Shown: piece by piece, positions 43,144-52,244 of the stretch
Layout of the letters: each line of letters starts with the position of its first letter
How positions within the stretch are numbered: position 1 is the stretch's first letter
Virus record (IMG/VR): IMGVR_UViG_3300019487_000028
Span: 1 to 64,000 of that record
DNA length: 64,000 nucleotides
Source of the DNA: a virus
Strand: one strand, 5' to 3'
The notes under the pieces: model-generated
The model's input: only the letters and a program-made list of their open reading frames with translations
Told to the model about the DNA's origin: nothing
The model's database searches: none
Translations under genes and position numbers: made by a program

Positions 43144-45123
43144 TCACTGCTGAGGGGGAGCCGCCGCGGGTTGGACGATGGGGCCAGGCTGCGGTTGGGC
43201 TTGGTCTGGAGTCGGCGCCCCCGGCCCTGCCGGGGCGGCTGCGAACTGTGGGCCTCCTGGCCCCGGCTGCTGGGCCTGGGACGGGTTCGGCATCGAACCG
43301 GGGACCTGCATGTTCGCCGCGGCGACAAGGCCCAGGGCCTCCTGGACCATCTTGTGGTCGGCCGAAGACCTGAACCCGAACGTGTCCAGAGCCCTCTTGA
43401 GCAGGGTCGGAGCCTTGGCCAGGAGCATCGCCGCGGCCGGCTGGGAGATCATGGTTATGAGCTGACTCATCTCGGCCCGAGCCTCTTGCTCCGTCACTGG
43501 AGACATGGTCTCGATGTCCACCGCTACGTCCCAGCGGAGCGTGCGGTCGGCCTCCATCAGGTCATCCAGGGTTATCTCCCTGTGCAGCTCGGCTATCTTC
43601 TCTGCGTCCCTGGGTGCGCTTGGCGAGTGGAGGTCTACGTTACGCTTGACCCACATGGGGAGGGTCATCTTGTCTATGGCCAAGTTCATCAGCGCCTTGA
43701 TGGCGGAGCCGAGCCACTCGGCCACCAGCATCCGGGCGAAGCTCTCCGTGATCGTCTGCCTCCTGTCCACGATGGCGGCCTGCGTGGCGGTGTCAGACTC
43801 GGCCTGCCCGCGAGACTCCCCGGACACGTGGCTGACCTGGAGCAGGTCCTCTTTCGCGACGGCCAGGGTCCTGACGACCGCCGAGTCGACCAACGGCTGC
43901 TGGAGAGGGACCACCACCCCGGTCGGGTCTCCCTCCACCACGGCATAGACGTTCGGCCCTCCCATCTCCAGCTTCTCGCGCTCCTCCGTCTTCAGCCTGT
44001 CGCTGACCAGGTGGCGGGGGTAGACGGTCTTCCTGAGCCCGCGGAGCATCTCTCTGCTGTCGTTGTACTCGTCCTGCGGGAAGAGCATCGAGTAGATCGG
44101 GGGTATCGGGTAGAACTCGTCGGGGTCCTCTTCTAGCCTGAGGACGTGGAGCAGCATGACGCGGTACTTCTTCTTCAGCAGGAAGTAGTCGTGACCGTCC
44201 GCGAGCACGTACCTGGTGTTGTCCCGGAGGCTCCACACCTTCCAAATTTTCACCATGCCGGACCGCTCGTGCCTGTCCGAGTCCTCGTCCTCCACCGCGT
44301 CGAGGTCGTCCGGAGTCGTGGTCGTCTTCGTCAGAGACGAGTACTCGTTGGCCAGCTTCCCGGACGACTTCAGGCTGGAGGTCCTCCTGTAAGCCGGGGC
44401 CTTCTTCACGTCCTCGACGTACATCCACTCGTAGTAGCCTACCCAGTCGTTGTGTTCCAGCGTCGGATTGCTGTTGACCGAGCACCGGAACGTCTGGGGC
44501 GGGATCCTCTTGACGTAGAAGTGCTCTTCTGACACCAGCTTCTCCAGCGAGCTGATGTCGTCGGCGACCTCGTCTAGGTCAGCCGGCTCGTCCTCTGGGG
44601 CGAGCTTGGCCGTGCTGCTGCCGAGGTCTTCCTTGGCCTTCTCGTCCTCGTACAGAGGGGGCCTCTTGAAGGCCGGGTTGTCCGAGAAGACGGCGCTGTA
44701 CCCGGTCTCCACCACCCCGAAGGCCCAGAAGGCGTCCTTCATCGCCAGTCGGGTCTGGAACTTGAAGTCGGTCCTCTTGTCCCTGACGATGGTGTTCGCG
44801 GTGTCCTGGAGGAGCTGCTTCTTCTCGTCCAGGGTCGAGTCAGCGGTCTCGCTGATGGCCGGTGACGCGCTGATCCGCACGAAGGGGTGGTTGAAGTACA
44901 TGCTCGGGATCTGCACCCCTACCGAGGGCTTGATGAGGTTGACCACGGCGCGCTCCTCGTCGTGGGCGTCGAGTCGGTCCTCCCCCACCCTCTGGTGTCC
45001 CTTCCAGTAGCGCTTGCAGCGAGCGATCTTGTAGTCCTTGGCCCAGGCGTTGTAAGCCTTTTCGGCCTGGTCGATCCTCTCTCGCCAGCGCTTGACGGCT
45101 TTCTTCTCGGACTCTTTGGCCAC
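43144..45123 (-). CDS. Portal protein
   Basis: 659 aa. Opens with a charged helix (RWRERIDQAEKAYNAWAKDYKIARCKRYWKG) then the KPSVGVQIPSMYFNHPF clip/wing entry and long helical stem of phage portals of the P22/metagenomic podovirus type; the C-terminal 50 aa are Pro/Gln-rich. Its size, place directly after terminase and before scaffold/coat make it the dodecameric DNA portal. Confidence 0.8.
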   Translation of the reverse strand: MAKESEKKAVKRWRERIDQAEKAYNAWAKDYKIARCKRYWKGHQRVGEDRLDAHDEERAVVNLIKPSVGVQIPSMYFNHPFVRISASPAISETADSTLDEKKQLLQDTANTIVRDKRTDFKFQTRLAMKDAFWAFGVVETGYSAVFSDNPAFKRPPLYEDEKAKEDLGSSTAKLAPEDEPADLDEVADDISSLEKLVSEEHFYVKRIPPQTFRCSVNSNPTLEHNDWVGYYEWMYVEDVKKAPAYRRTSSLKSSGKLANEYSSLTKTTTTPDDLDAVEDEDSDRHERSGMVKIWKVWSLRDNTRYVLADGHDYFLLKKKYRVMLLHVLRLEEDPDEFYPIPPIYSMLFPQDEYNDSREMLRGLRKTVYPRHLVSDRLKTEEREKLEMGGPNVYAVVEGDPTGVVVPLQQPLVDSAVVRTLAVAKEDLLQVSHVSGESRGQAESDTATQAAIVDRRQTITESFARMLVAEWLGSAIKALMNLAIDKMTLPMWVKRNVDLHSPSAPRDAEKIAELHREITLDDLMEADRTLRWDVAVDIETMSPVTEQEARAEMSQLITMISQPAAAMLLAKAPTLLKRALDTFGFRSSADHKMVQEALGLVAAANMQVPGSMPNPSQAQQPGPGGPQFAAAPAGPGAPTPDQAQPQPGPIVQPAAAPPQQ

Positions 45124-45188
45124 TCTGGGGCGGACCTCCGGTAACTAGTGTACGACGCTAAGTCCGGTAACGTCCAGGAGTGTGGCCT

Positions 45189-45479
45189 CTACTCTTCCGG
45201 CAGTATGTCGACCTGCTCCCTGCTGTGCTTCGGTCGGCCCTGCCCCGCCCTGGGCTCCTTGGCGTTCGGGATGTAGCTGGCCAGCTCCCTGACCGCCTGC
45301 TCGAGGTCGTTGAGCCTCCTGTGTGCCCACCTGAGGATCCTCTGGTCCACGGCCACCAGCAGCGGCGGGCGCGACCTGTCGAAGTTGCTCTTGCGGTCCT
45401 CGATCTCGATCTCCCTGGCCGCGACCGTGAGCTGGTACCACTCGGCGTCGGTCAGGTCTTCGTGCTTCTTGTCGCTCAT
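45189..45479 (-). CDS. Small helical protein between terminase and portal
   Basis: 96 aa, ribosome site GAGGGAAA. Mostly helical and charged (TDAEWYQLTVAAREIEIEDRK, LLVAVDQRILRWAHRRLNDL). Not the small terminase, which is recognised at 54326. Unknown. Confidence 0.5.
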   Translation of the reverse strand: MSDKKHEDLTDAEWYQLTVAAREIEIEDRKSNFDRSRPPLLVAVDQRILRWAHRRLNDLEQAVRELASYIPNAKEPRAGQGRPKHSREQVDILPEE

Positions 45480-45537
45480 CGTCTTGTTTCCCTCACTTTT
45501 ACACCCTACCGTCTCAAGGAGAAGGCTACCACACCTC

Positions 45538-48003
45538 CTACTCCGTTGTCGCGGCCCTCCTCCGCCGCTTGCGGTTCGCCTCCTTGGCGAGCTTGGCGTA
45601 CCCGGCCCACGTCAGGGTCCCCGGCTTGTCCTTCGGCGGGACGAACGCGACGGGCCGGCTGTTGGATATGTATCGGACGCAGTTGTGAGAGGCCAGCCCC
45701 TCGGCCATGAACGTTCGAGTGGAAGTCTTGATCGCGACCACGTCTACGACTCCGATGTACTCGTTCCTCACGACGCTCACTCGGTCCTGACCCCAGACCT
45801 GGAATCTCCCCACGTTCAGGTCCAATTTTTCCAAGAGCCTGCGAGGTCGCACTTCTCCAAGGAAACGCAGGCGTTCGCCCAGAGTTCCGGCTAGCACCAC
45901 TGTACACACGCCAGGCTGGCTGCTCGTGTGTCTATACAGAGAATGCTGGAATCCGAGCGCTCTCAGCGCAGACATGGTGTCCTCAAGAGCAGAGTTGTCT
46001 TTCTGTGACATGGAGATGTTCCGTATCCCCCTGTATTTCAGCTTGCCTTGAGACAGACTACCTTCTCCGTCGAACATCCCAGCTAAGTAACCGTGAGAGC
46101 GAGTGTCACCCTCTTTCCAGACGGACAGAGGCTTGAGTAGGAGCCTCTCGACGGAAGTAGCTCCTCTCGGGACCCCAGGCTCCCAATGTCCCCTTCCGTC
46201 AAGAGAAGCTGTGGACACCCACTTCCTCTTGCATGAAGTAGCACTGGGAAGGTCTGACAACCACCTGTGGTCGTGTGACGACACGACAACAGTCCCGTCG
46301 GAGAGCGTCGTCCTGTACGAGGGCTTCTTCGTGAACTCTACGGACTCGACGAGAGCAGGACGCCAGTGTCTTGGACTCAGCGTCCCGTCACCAAACTCAT
46401 CGAAACCGACGAGTGTGTCCCCAACTTTCACTTCGTCTGCCCTGATCCACCGCAGGTCCCCCCGGAGTATCTTCGTCTCTGGGGCGACGCAATCTAAAGC
46501 GTGGTCTGGAACGCTGTCGTCGCGCTCGTCGCTGAACACCGGCTTCCCGTTGACGGTGCCCACCTGGACCCTCCTGGCCGACTTCACTTCCAGCAGCGCG
46601 TCGAAGCACCCCTCCTGGTAGTCTTGGGTCTTCTTCACGAAGTACATCCTCGGGGCGCCCTTCTCCCTGGTGATCGGGTGGGAGTGTCCAGGGTCGACCA
46701 GGAGCATGTCCTTGATCCTCTGCCTGGAGACCTGCTCGTTGTTGTCGGCGCCCTCCCACGAGACCCTGTCCCACGCCGGGTAGTTCCTCGAGTCGACCCA
46801 CTCCTCGGCCACGGACCACCTGTTCGACACTACCCGGCCTCCGATCTTTTGCGGGACCTTGTAGAAGATGCTCGGGTCGGCCAGGTTCCGGTAGTGCGTC
46901 AGCTCGAACTTGTCTGGCTCCCTCGGGAGGGAGCCGTCGTAGCTCTTTGAGTCCTTGACCGACATCTTCCACACGTTGGCCCTGGTGTCCCTGATGGTCT
47001 GGTCCTCCAAGTAGAGCTCACGGTAGAAGATCACGTTGCCGCCGCCGTCGACCGCCGCCCACAGCACGCACGTGACCCCGGAGTCGCCGTGGTCAAGCAC
47101 GCGGTAGAGCTTGCACGTCTCGCGCAGCTTCTTCATCAACTCTTCGGAGTACTCCAGCACTGACGACGGGTGCACCCGGAAGAACACCCCCTCCGGGTTG
47201 CCCCACTCTCCGCGGACGTAGCGGGCCTGGTACGTGTCGTCCTTGGACTGGAGGATCCTGAGGTTCTCCTCGCTCAAGAACTTGTTCTTCCGCGAGTCGA
47301 ACGTGATCATCTTGTAGCCGCTGCCCTTCCACTTCGACTGCCACTCTTCCGACTCAGGGTGGAAGCGGTTCCACAGCCAGTGCGTCTCGAGGTCTGGGTT
47401 GCACGTGAGCAGCATGAAGCTAGGCGTGGACAGTTTCCCGTTCCGGAACTTGTACGGCCACTCAGTCCCGGTCGACTCCTCGTGGACCCGCACCACCTCC
47501 GAGGGGACGGAGGCGCTCTTCCACCGCCCTATCCTGGAGTGGAGGGTGTCGTATATCTCCTCGGCGGTCTCCTCGGCCTGGTCGATCAGGGCCGCGTTGA
47601 TCTCGAGTCCCCGCAGGATGGAGATGGCGTCCACGCGGTTGAGGTGGAGGAACACGAACCGCGAGCCGTTGGTGAGGGTGACTACAGCCGCGCCGCCGCC
47701 CTCGTTCTTCTGGGCTATGGCCTCTGGGGGGCAGAGCGTGTAGAAGGTCTGGAGCGTGGTCTCCTTGAGCTCGCTCCAGAACCTCCTGGCGATGGCGACC
47801 CTGTACCCTGGGTAGAGCTGCGCGAGGCACAGCAGCTTGAAGATGGCGACGGCGGTCTTCCCGCTGCCGTAGCCTCCAGACAGCAGGAGTGGAGCGGGGC
47901 CGTAGTTGAACGCCTCCTCTTGCTCCCCACCCTCAAACTTCTCGTTGGGTGGGGTGGCCCACTCCCACTGAGCGGTGTCTTGCCCCTGGCTCTCGTACGG
48001 CAA
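45538..48003 (-). CDS. terL: Terminase large subunit interrupted by an intein
   Basis: 821 aa precursor. The ATPase domain has Walker A GGYGSGKT (43-50), Walker B AALIDQAEE (137-145, D141) and coupling motif LLTCNPD (198-204). The nuclease domain starts with VLDHGDSG (302-309) and ends with DHALD joined to CVRY after splicing; this is the conserved metal-binding D-H-x-x-D motif of phage terminases. A 270-aa intein (residues 505-774) splits exactly that motif, so no active nuclease exists until splicing. The ligated mature protein would be about 551 aa, a normal TerL length. It translocates DNA into the head with the portal next to it. Confidence 0.9.
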   Translation of the reverse strand: MPYESQGQDTAQWEWATPPNEKFEGGEQEEAFNYGPAPLLLSGGYGSGKTAVAIFKLLCLAQLYPGYRVAIARRFWSELKETTLQTFYTLCPPEAIAQKNEGGGAAVVTLTNGSRFVFLHLNRVDAISILRGLEINAALIDQAEETAEEIYDTLHSRIGRWKSASVPSEVVRVHEESTGTEWPYKFRNGKLSTPSFMLLTCNPDLETHWLWNRFHPESEEWQSKWKGSGYKMITFDSRKNKFLSEENLRILQSKDDTYQARYVRGEWGNPEGVFFRVHPSSVLEYSEELMKKLRETCKLYRVLDHGDSGVTCVLWAAVDGGGNVIFYRELYLEDQTIRDTRANVWKMSVKDSKSYDGSLPREPDKFELTHYRNLADPSIFYKVPQKIGGRVVSNRWSVAEEWVDSRNYPAWDRVSWEGADNNEQVSRQRIKDMLLVDPGHSHPITREKGAPRMYFVKKTQDYQEGCFDALLEVKSARRVQVGTVNGKPVFSDERDDSVPDHALDCVAPETKILRGDLRWIRADEVKVGDTLVGFDEFGDGTLSPRHWRPALVESVEFTKKPSYRTTLSDGTVVVSSHDHRWLSDLPSATSCKRKWVSTASLDGRGHWEPGVPRGATSVERLLLKPLSVWKEGDTRSHGYLAGMFDGEGSLSQGKLKYRGIRNISMSQKDNSALEDTMSALRALGFQHSLYRHTSSQPGVCTVVLAGTLGERLRFLGEVRPRRLLEKLDLNVGRFQVWGQDRVSVVRNEYIGVVDVVAIKTSTRTFMAEGLASHNCVRYISNSRPVAFVPPKDKPGTLTWAGYAKLAKEANRKRRRRAATTE
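45682..46491 (-). mobile_element. Intein with LAGLIDADG-type endonuclease in terL
   Basis: 270 aa from Cys1 (CVAPETKILRG, block A) to the ending ASHN before extein Cys+1. Block B is VVVSSHDHRW; a single dodecapeptide-like GYLAGMFDGEGSL indicates a LAGLIDADG endonuclease core, compact for its class; block F is YIGVVDVVAIKTSTRTFMAEG. The DNA is visibly less GC-rich than the surrounding extein, supporting acquisition. Confidence 0.9.
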
Positions 48004-48058
48004 GTCTGCTTCCCCCTCCCGCTGACTGGTACTAACGTACCACGGGACAGGCGGGGAG

Positions 48059-48151
48059 CTAGTCGCTGCAAGACTGGAAGTACCCGCAGGTCTCGCAGAC
48101 GAACTTGCAGTGCCCCAGGAACCTCATCGGGCGACCGCAGACGCAGGTCAC
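48059..48151 (-). CDS. Tiny zinc-ribbon protein, 30 aa
   Basis: GTG start overlapping the upstream stop (CCGTGA). CVCGRPMRF and CETCGYFQSC make a four- to five-cysteine zinc ribbon. Too short for functional inference. Confidence 0.5.
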   Translation of the reverse strand: MTCVCGRPMRFLGHCKFVCETCGYFQSCSD

Positions 48152-48495
48152 GGCAGCTCCATGTACCTGTGCGCTCCGGACGGCCTCTCGGGGGCCGCCG
48201 ACTTCTTCTCTCGGACTGGCAGTACCTCCACATAGAGAAGAACCCTCACCCACGAGTGCTGGAGATCGCCCAGCACCCCCCGGTAGTGCTGGAGATTGCC
48301 CAGAACCCCCCGGTACTCGTACAGCCGCTCCGTGGTCTCGTGGTCCGAGCCGGGGAAGCAAGAGCGGATTGCGACTCTCACCTCTCTCTGTGGAGAATCG
48401 ACGGCCACGCGCCTCTCCGCCCCGTCCGCCGTCCTGAGGACCGCGACGTATCTCACCTGATCGGCCTCCCGAACGTCATCGGCCTCCAGAACCAC
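48148..48495 (-). CDS. Hypothetical protein with tandem repeat
   Basis: 115 aa, GTG start. Contains YRGVLGNLQHYRGVLGDLQH, produced by a tandem DNA repeat of about 30 bases at 48255-48315. N-terminal half is beta/charged (DQVRYVAVLRTADGAERRVAV). Unknown. Confidence 0.45.
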   Translation of the reverse strand: MVLEADDVREADQVRYVAVLRTADGAERRVAVDSPQREVRVAIRSCFPGSDHETTERLYEYRGVLGNLQHYRGVLGDLQHSWVRVLLYVEVLPVREKKSAAPERPSGAHRYMELP

Positions 48496-49052
48496 GACGG
48501 GTTCCCCCCGCTGGAGTCCACCAACCCCACGACTCGTCCGCTCCTGTCCCTGATGGGACCACCGGAAGACCCGCGGTTGACCGACACGTCGAGCACGAGG
48601 TCGCCGTCAGAGTCCATCCCCACGTACGAGCCGCACGAGATTCCGAAGCGCCCGCCCTTCATTATGACTGGGGCGCACAGCTCCTTCCCCTGACTCGGGA
48701 CATCCCCGAACTTCACTTTCTTGAGCCCGCGCGGCACTCTGTCCAGGAGAGCTACGACCAGGCCCCCGGCGGTAGAGCCCATCCTCTCGGCGGTCCCGGT
48801 CTCCGACCCACCGTCGGTCCAGTAGACCTTGTTTGGCCAACCCTCCCACACGTGGGGGACTGTCGCTATGCCTCCGTCGTCGTCGACGAGCACAGCCAGT
48901 GCGCACTGAGAGTCTCCCGTCCTGAGCCCCACCATCCCCTGGAAAGCACTCCTGTCCCACTTGAGGTGGGCGCAGGGTCCGTCCTCCGCGGACAGGACCA
49001 AGGATGAAGCTGCCGTCACCACCGCGACCAGTAGGGCTCTTCTCGTCACCAT
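48453..49052 (-). CDS. Exported trypsin-like serine protease
   Basis: 199 aa with a signal peptide (RRALLVAVVTAASSLVLSA). Catalytic triad candidates in order: His in IATVPHVWEG, Asp in VVALLDRVP, and Ser in NRGSSGGPI, the chymotrypsin/DegP-type GxSGGP loop. Four cysteines could form disulfides in the periplasm. Likely cleaves envelope proteins during lysis or helps superinfection control; substrate unknown. Confidence 0.75.
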   Translation of the reverse strand: MVTRRALLVAVVTAASSLVLSAEDGPCAHLKWDRSAFQGMVGLRTGDSQCALAVLVDDDGGIATVPHVWEGWPNKVYWTDGGSETGTAERMGSTAGGLVVALLDRVPRGLKKVKFGDVPSQGKELCAPVIMKGGRFGISCGSYVGMDSDGDLVLDVSVNRGSSGGPIRDRSGRVVGLVDSSGGNPSWFWRPMTFGRPIR

Positions 49053-49071
49053 CTCTTTGCCTCTCTCTTTC

Positions 49072-49455
49072 TCAAGTCTTCGTGACCACGACCAGGTCGA
49101 ACGTCATCCTGTCCCCCACCCGGCCCATGAGCTTGGCGAACCCCTGCCTGCTGCCACTGATCCACGACCCGTTGAACGCGTCCGCCACAAGGATGCACCC
49201 CTCGGTGTCTTTTTCGTAGTTCCCCTTGTGGAATAGGATCCTGGAGTGTCCAGGTACGTTCATGACCTCGAACGTCGTGTATCCGCCGCCGTAGTAAGTG
49301 GTCTTGACACAGGAGAAGGTTCCGTCTGGGATCTTCGTCTTCAGGTCAGGCCCGGTCCACTCCAGGGTGACCGCGAACGGCAGACCGTTGTCGAGCAGCA
49401 CCCCGAAGGCGCCCTCCGGACGGACGGCCACGCGGACTAGGTCCAGCTTCTTCAC
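49072..49455 (-). CDS. DUF5675-type protein (YkuD-like Cys motif)
   Basis: 127 aa, GTG start overlapping the upstream stop. VPGHSRILFHKGNYEKDTEGCILVA has the H-x(n)-G-C-I layout of DUF5675 proteins, which look like short L,D-transpeptidase-related folds found next to phage lysis genes. A peptidoglycan role is inferred. Confidence 0.65.
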   Translation of the reverse strand: MKKLDLVRVAVRPEGAFGVLLDNGLPFAVTLEWTGPDLKTKIPDGTFSCVKTTYYGGGYTTFEVMNVPGHSRILFHKGNYEKDTEGCILVADAFNGSWISGSRQGFAKLMGRVGDRMTFDLVVVTKT

Positions 49456-49628
49456 TCGACCTCCAAGAACCTACCGGACGGGAGCTCCATCACCCTCGGC
49501 TTCTGTCTGGCCGGCTCCTGCCTGGCCTGCTCCTGCCTGTCCGGAGCCTGGCTCTTATTGTTGTAGCCATCGTGAGGGCGTATGAACTCCTGGTAGCGTC
49601 TGAACGGTGACACCGTGGGGGCCACCAT
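49452..49628 (-). CDS. Small Gln/Arg-rich protein, 58 aa
   Basis: ATG 49628, frame VSPFRRYQEFIRPHDGYNN then Gln/Arg-rich repeats (DRQEQARQEPARQKP) and ending SGRFLEVE; the stop overlaps the GTG of the DUF5675 gene. Coupled small lysis-region protein of unknown role. Confidence 0.45.
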   Translation of the reverse strand: MVAPTVSPFRRYQEFIRPHDGYNNKSQAPDRQEQARQEPARQKPRVMELPSGRFLEVE

Positions 49629-49712
49629 CCCTGGAACGGGATCGGCTGGGGAGTCGACTGTGGTGTCTGTGGTGGTGGTGTAGTAGTAGTAGAATTTGTT
49701 TTCGTTTGCTTG
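49629..49712 (-). other. Short gap
   Basis: On the minus strand this contains CTACTACTAC and CACCACCAC runs (microsatellite-like). No gene supported. Confidence 0.3.
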
Positions 49713-49859
49713 TCATGGTATCGCCGCTCTCCTCAATCTACTCCTCAGGTTCTCTCCCAGCTCAGACGCTATCACGACGCCGACCACGACTCCCAGGGCT
49801 GCCCAGAGGAGAGGCTTCTCCAGTTCGGACAGGAGATTACGCCAGCCCTTGACCGCCAC
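49713..49859 (-). CDS. Small membrane protein (holin/spanin-like)
   Basis: 48 aa, GTG start overlapping the upstream stop. A single hydrophobic helix (LLWAALGVVVGVVIASEL) between a charged N-terminal helix and a basic tail (RSRLRRAAIP). Lies beside the SleB-type hydrolase, as holins often do. Confidence 0.55.
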   Translation of the reverse strand: MAVKGWRNLLSELEKPLLWAALGVVVGVVIASELGENLRSRLRRAAIP

Positions 49860-50268
49860 CGAACCCACCCTGCCTCAGCAGGATCTCAGTTATCACGTCG
49901 CGCAGGGTGGGCTGCGGAGCAAAGAGGCTGCTCACGGGCCCCGGAGTCGGAGATGCCAACGGGCTCGGGGATGGTACCGGAGAGGGAGTCGGTGTCGGTG
50001 ACGGAGTTGGGGACGGAGACGGAGCTGGGGACGGTGACGCCGTTACCCCAGACAGGGTCCTCCTGGTCTCGTACCGTCCCGTGTTCGGGTTGTAGAACGT
50101 CTCAGTGCCTCCGGTCCCAGTGGCCAGCTCTGTCCCTCCCGCGGGCCTGTCTGTGCGGGTCTTCTTGAGGTTGCGCTTCCGGAGCTCTCGCTCGTAAGAG
50201 GCGGTCTGGGCCAACCCTGTCGGGTTGTAGGCCAGCAGTTCGGCGTCCGACATGTTGCTGAAGTTCAT
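49837..50268 (-). CDS. Protein with Ser/Pro/Thr-rich linker
   Basis: 143 aa. Short N-terminal helical part, then an extended SPSPTPSPTPTPSPVPSP-type linker encoded by a degenerate hexamer DNA repeat near 49955-50040, and a C-terminal segment PTLRDVITEILLRQGG. Likely a surface or linker protein in the lysis block. Confidence 0.5.
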   Translation of the reverse strand: MNFSNMSDAELLAYNPTGLAQTASYERELRKRNLKKTRTDRPAGGTELATGTGGTETFYNPNTGRYETRRTLSGVTASPSPAPSPSPTPSPTPTPSPVPSPSPLASPTPGPVSSLFAPQPTLRDVITEILLRQGGFGGGQGLA

Positions 50269-50278
50269 CGCGTCTCTT

Positions 50279-50833
50279 TCAACTCCTCTTCTTGGCCGTC
50301 TTGCGCCTGAAGAACCTGTGCGCCCCGAGCTTCCCGGCCGGCTCCAGTTTGCGGAAGTCCCAGCTCGGGGTCCTCCCGGTGAAATAGAACTCCGCGCCGC
50401 CCGTAGGGTCTTCCACTTCTCCCGACACCAGGCCCTCTATAATACCCCTGATCCGAGCCAGCAGGGGGTCCTCTTCGGGGACGGAGAGCATCTTCGGCCT
50501 GTTGGGGTCGCCCGGGTTCCACGCGCTGAACTGCTTCGGCTGGAGCGCGACGTCCTCGAGGGTCTCCCCGTGCTTTCCGGAGCGGAGCCGGTTGACCAGC
50601 ACCGCCGCGACGGCGGGCAAGCTCTCCGGGTCCCCCCTCGCCTCGCCCCAGACCGTCCTCGCGGCCACGTCGAGGCCGGGTATATGGAGGGGCTGCGGCT
50701 GCGCTTCTTGCTCCGGGAGAGGCGTAGGCGGCGGCGGCTCTGGCTGCCTGTACCTCGCCAGCATCGCCTCGACGAGCCTCTGCCGGAGGGTGGGTCCGGA
50801 GGGGAGGAAGACGGGGGCGGCTGGCGAGCCCAT
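50279..50833 (-). CDS. SleB/CwlJ-type cell wall hydrolase (endolysin)
   Basis: 184 aa. After a Pro-rich N-terminus (RQPEPPPPTPLPEQE), residues 55-150 carry the hydrolase_2 signature: AARTVWGEARG with the catalytic Glu, AVAAVLVNRL, ETLEDVALQPKQFSAW and DPTGGAEFYF. These enzymes cleave peptidoglycan glycan strands. It is the best endolysin candidate, next to a small membrane protein. Confidence 0.8.
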   Translation of the reverse strand: MGSPAAPVFLPSGPTLRQRLVEAMLARYRQPEPPPPTPLPEQEAQPQPLHIPGLDVAARTVWGEARGDPESLPAVAAVLVNRLRSGKHGETLEDVALQPKQFSAWNPGDPNRPKMLSVPEEDPLLARIRGIIEGLVSGEVEDPTGGAEFYFTGRTPSWDFRKLEPAGKLGAHRFFRRKTAKKRS

Positions 50834-50843
50834 GCCTACAAGT

Positions 50844-51035
50844 CTAACTCGACTCTGGCACAGGCTCCACGTCTACCTCGTGGGCCTTGGTCAGCGGGTA
50901 CAGCTGGCCCGGGTGCTGCTCGTGCCGACCGACCCAGTCCGAGTACTCTTCTCTGCTTGAGTGGGTGGCCTCTGCCCAGCACCCGTCGCACTTCCACCTC
51001 GATGGGAACACCATTCGCCCTCGGTACTCTGTCAT
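50844..51035 (-). CDS. Small zinc/aromatic protein, 63 aa
   Basis: ATG overlapping the stop of the upstream fibre gene. CDGCWAEATHSS and a WVGRHEQHPGQLY helix suggest a metal site with the two cysteines and two histidines. Unknown function. Confidence 0.5.
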   Translation of the reverse strand: MTEYRGRMVFPSRWKCDGCWAEATHSSREEYSDWVGRHEQHPGQLYPLTKAHEVDVEPVPESS

Positions 51036-52243
51036 CACTTCACCCTGAAGTACACCTGCGCCGACAGCGCCCCCACCCCAACCGTCCCGTCTTGCTGCAC
51101 CGTCACGCCCTCGTTGGTGTTGCAGACCACCGGCCCCCCGCACAGGCTCTCGTCGAACATGACGGCCCGACCCTCGGCTCCGCCAGACTCGTCCTCGTAG
51201 ATTGCCGAGCCGCCGAGGGCGCCGCCGCTCACGGTGGCGTTCTGGCCGTTGGACCTCGCCGTTATCGAGGCATTCAGGTTCGGCTGGGACGTGTCTCTCT
51301 TCTCCGGGGTCACTGTGGTCCCCGCGGAGTGCGCCGTGATCCTGAACAACCTGTAGCCTCGAACGAGACCGGTCACGGCCGCGGTGTTCTCCTGCCACAC
51401 GGCCACGCGCACCACCTCCACCTTCAGCGTCGCGTGCGCGTTGAAGACGGACAGGTAGTGCTTGTTGGCGGACTTGGACATGGCCAGGGCCGACGCGACG
51501 AACACGTCTCCCCCGGGGGCGCCGACTGACACCGGGACGGAGGCCGCCCGCAGCTGTGCGTCGGTGAGCGGGCCGGACACTGTGACCGCGCTCTGGTCGG
51601 ACGCGACCACGACCGGGATCGACTGCCCCATCGCCTTCTGGCCCGTGGTCGGGGCGTTCGAGCCCAGCCACCTCCCGACGTTCACCCTCTGGTGTCCGGA
51701 CAGGTCCACCGACAGCGCGACAGGAGAGCTCTCTCCGTGGAAAGGAGGAGACGAGTTCGCCACGGCGGGTGGTACCGAAGTGACGTTGGCCTGCACGGCC
51801 AGCTCTCCGAGAGCAGTCACCGTCGCTGGAGTTCCGACGGCCGAGTCCAGGATCACGACGCCCTGGGTCGGCCTGGACACCAGGTCGTCCCCGTTGATGG
51901 TGACCAGGACGCTGCCTGAGTTCGTGATGGCGGAGGACAGCCTCACCCTGAACTTTGCCCACCCGGTCACGTCCACGTGCCACGCCGTGTCCTGCGGCGC
52001 GGACGGGAGTTGCAGCGAGGTAGCCCTGACCCCAGTGTCGCTCCTGGTGGCCTGTCGGGCGTGCCACCTCGACCCAGTGCTTGAGACTTCGAACGCCACC
52101 GTACCGAGGTCGATCTGTCCGGACTTGCTGAACTCGACTACCAGCGAGGCGACGGCGCTCGCGTCCGCCTGGAGCTCTTCCCCGGGGGGAGTGGCAGAGT
52201 TCCACGTGGCCGTCGCTTCTGTGAAGTTCCCTCTGACGCTCAT
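51035..52243 (-). CDS. Tail fibre/virion protein, 402 aa
   Basis: Beta-strand-rich, repetitive Val/Thr/Ser sequence; SIPVVVASDQSAVTVSGPLTDAQLRAASVPVSVG is a motif widely seen in phage tail and minor structural proteins of metagenomic podoviruses. Likely part of the adsorption apparatus. Confidence 0.6.
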   Translation of the reverse strand: MSVRGNFTEATATWNSATPPGEELQADASAVASLVVEFSKSGQIDLGTVAFEVSSTGSRWHARQATRSDTGVRATSLQLPSAPQDTAWHVDVTGWAKFRVRLSSAITNSGSVLVTINGDDLVSRPTQGVVILDSAVGTPATVTALGELAVQANVTSVPPAVANSSPPFHGESSPVALSVDLSGHQRVNVGRWLGSNAPTTGQKAMGQSIPVVVASDQSAVTVSGPLTDAQLRAASVPVSVGAPGGDVFVASALAMSKSANKHYLSVFNAHATLKVEVVRVAVWQENTAAVTGLVRGYRLFRITAHSAGTTVTPEKRDTSQPNLNASITARSNGQNATVSGGALGGSAIYEDESGGAEGRAVMFDESLCGGPVVCNTNEGVTVQQDGTVGVGALSAQVYFRVK

Positions 52244-52244
52244 C

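Noticed and set aside
19470-45123. Search for a tape measure or sheath gene
   Set aside because: No long alpha-helical tape-measure-like or sheath/tube pair is present; the tail genes fit a short-tailed phage.
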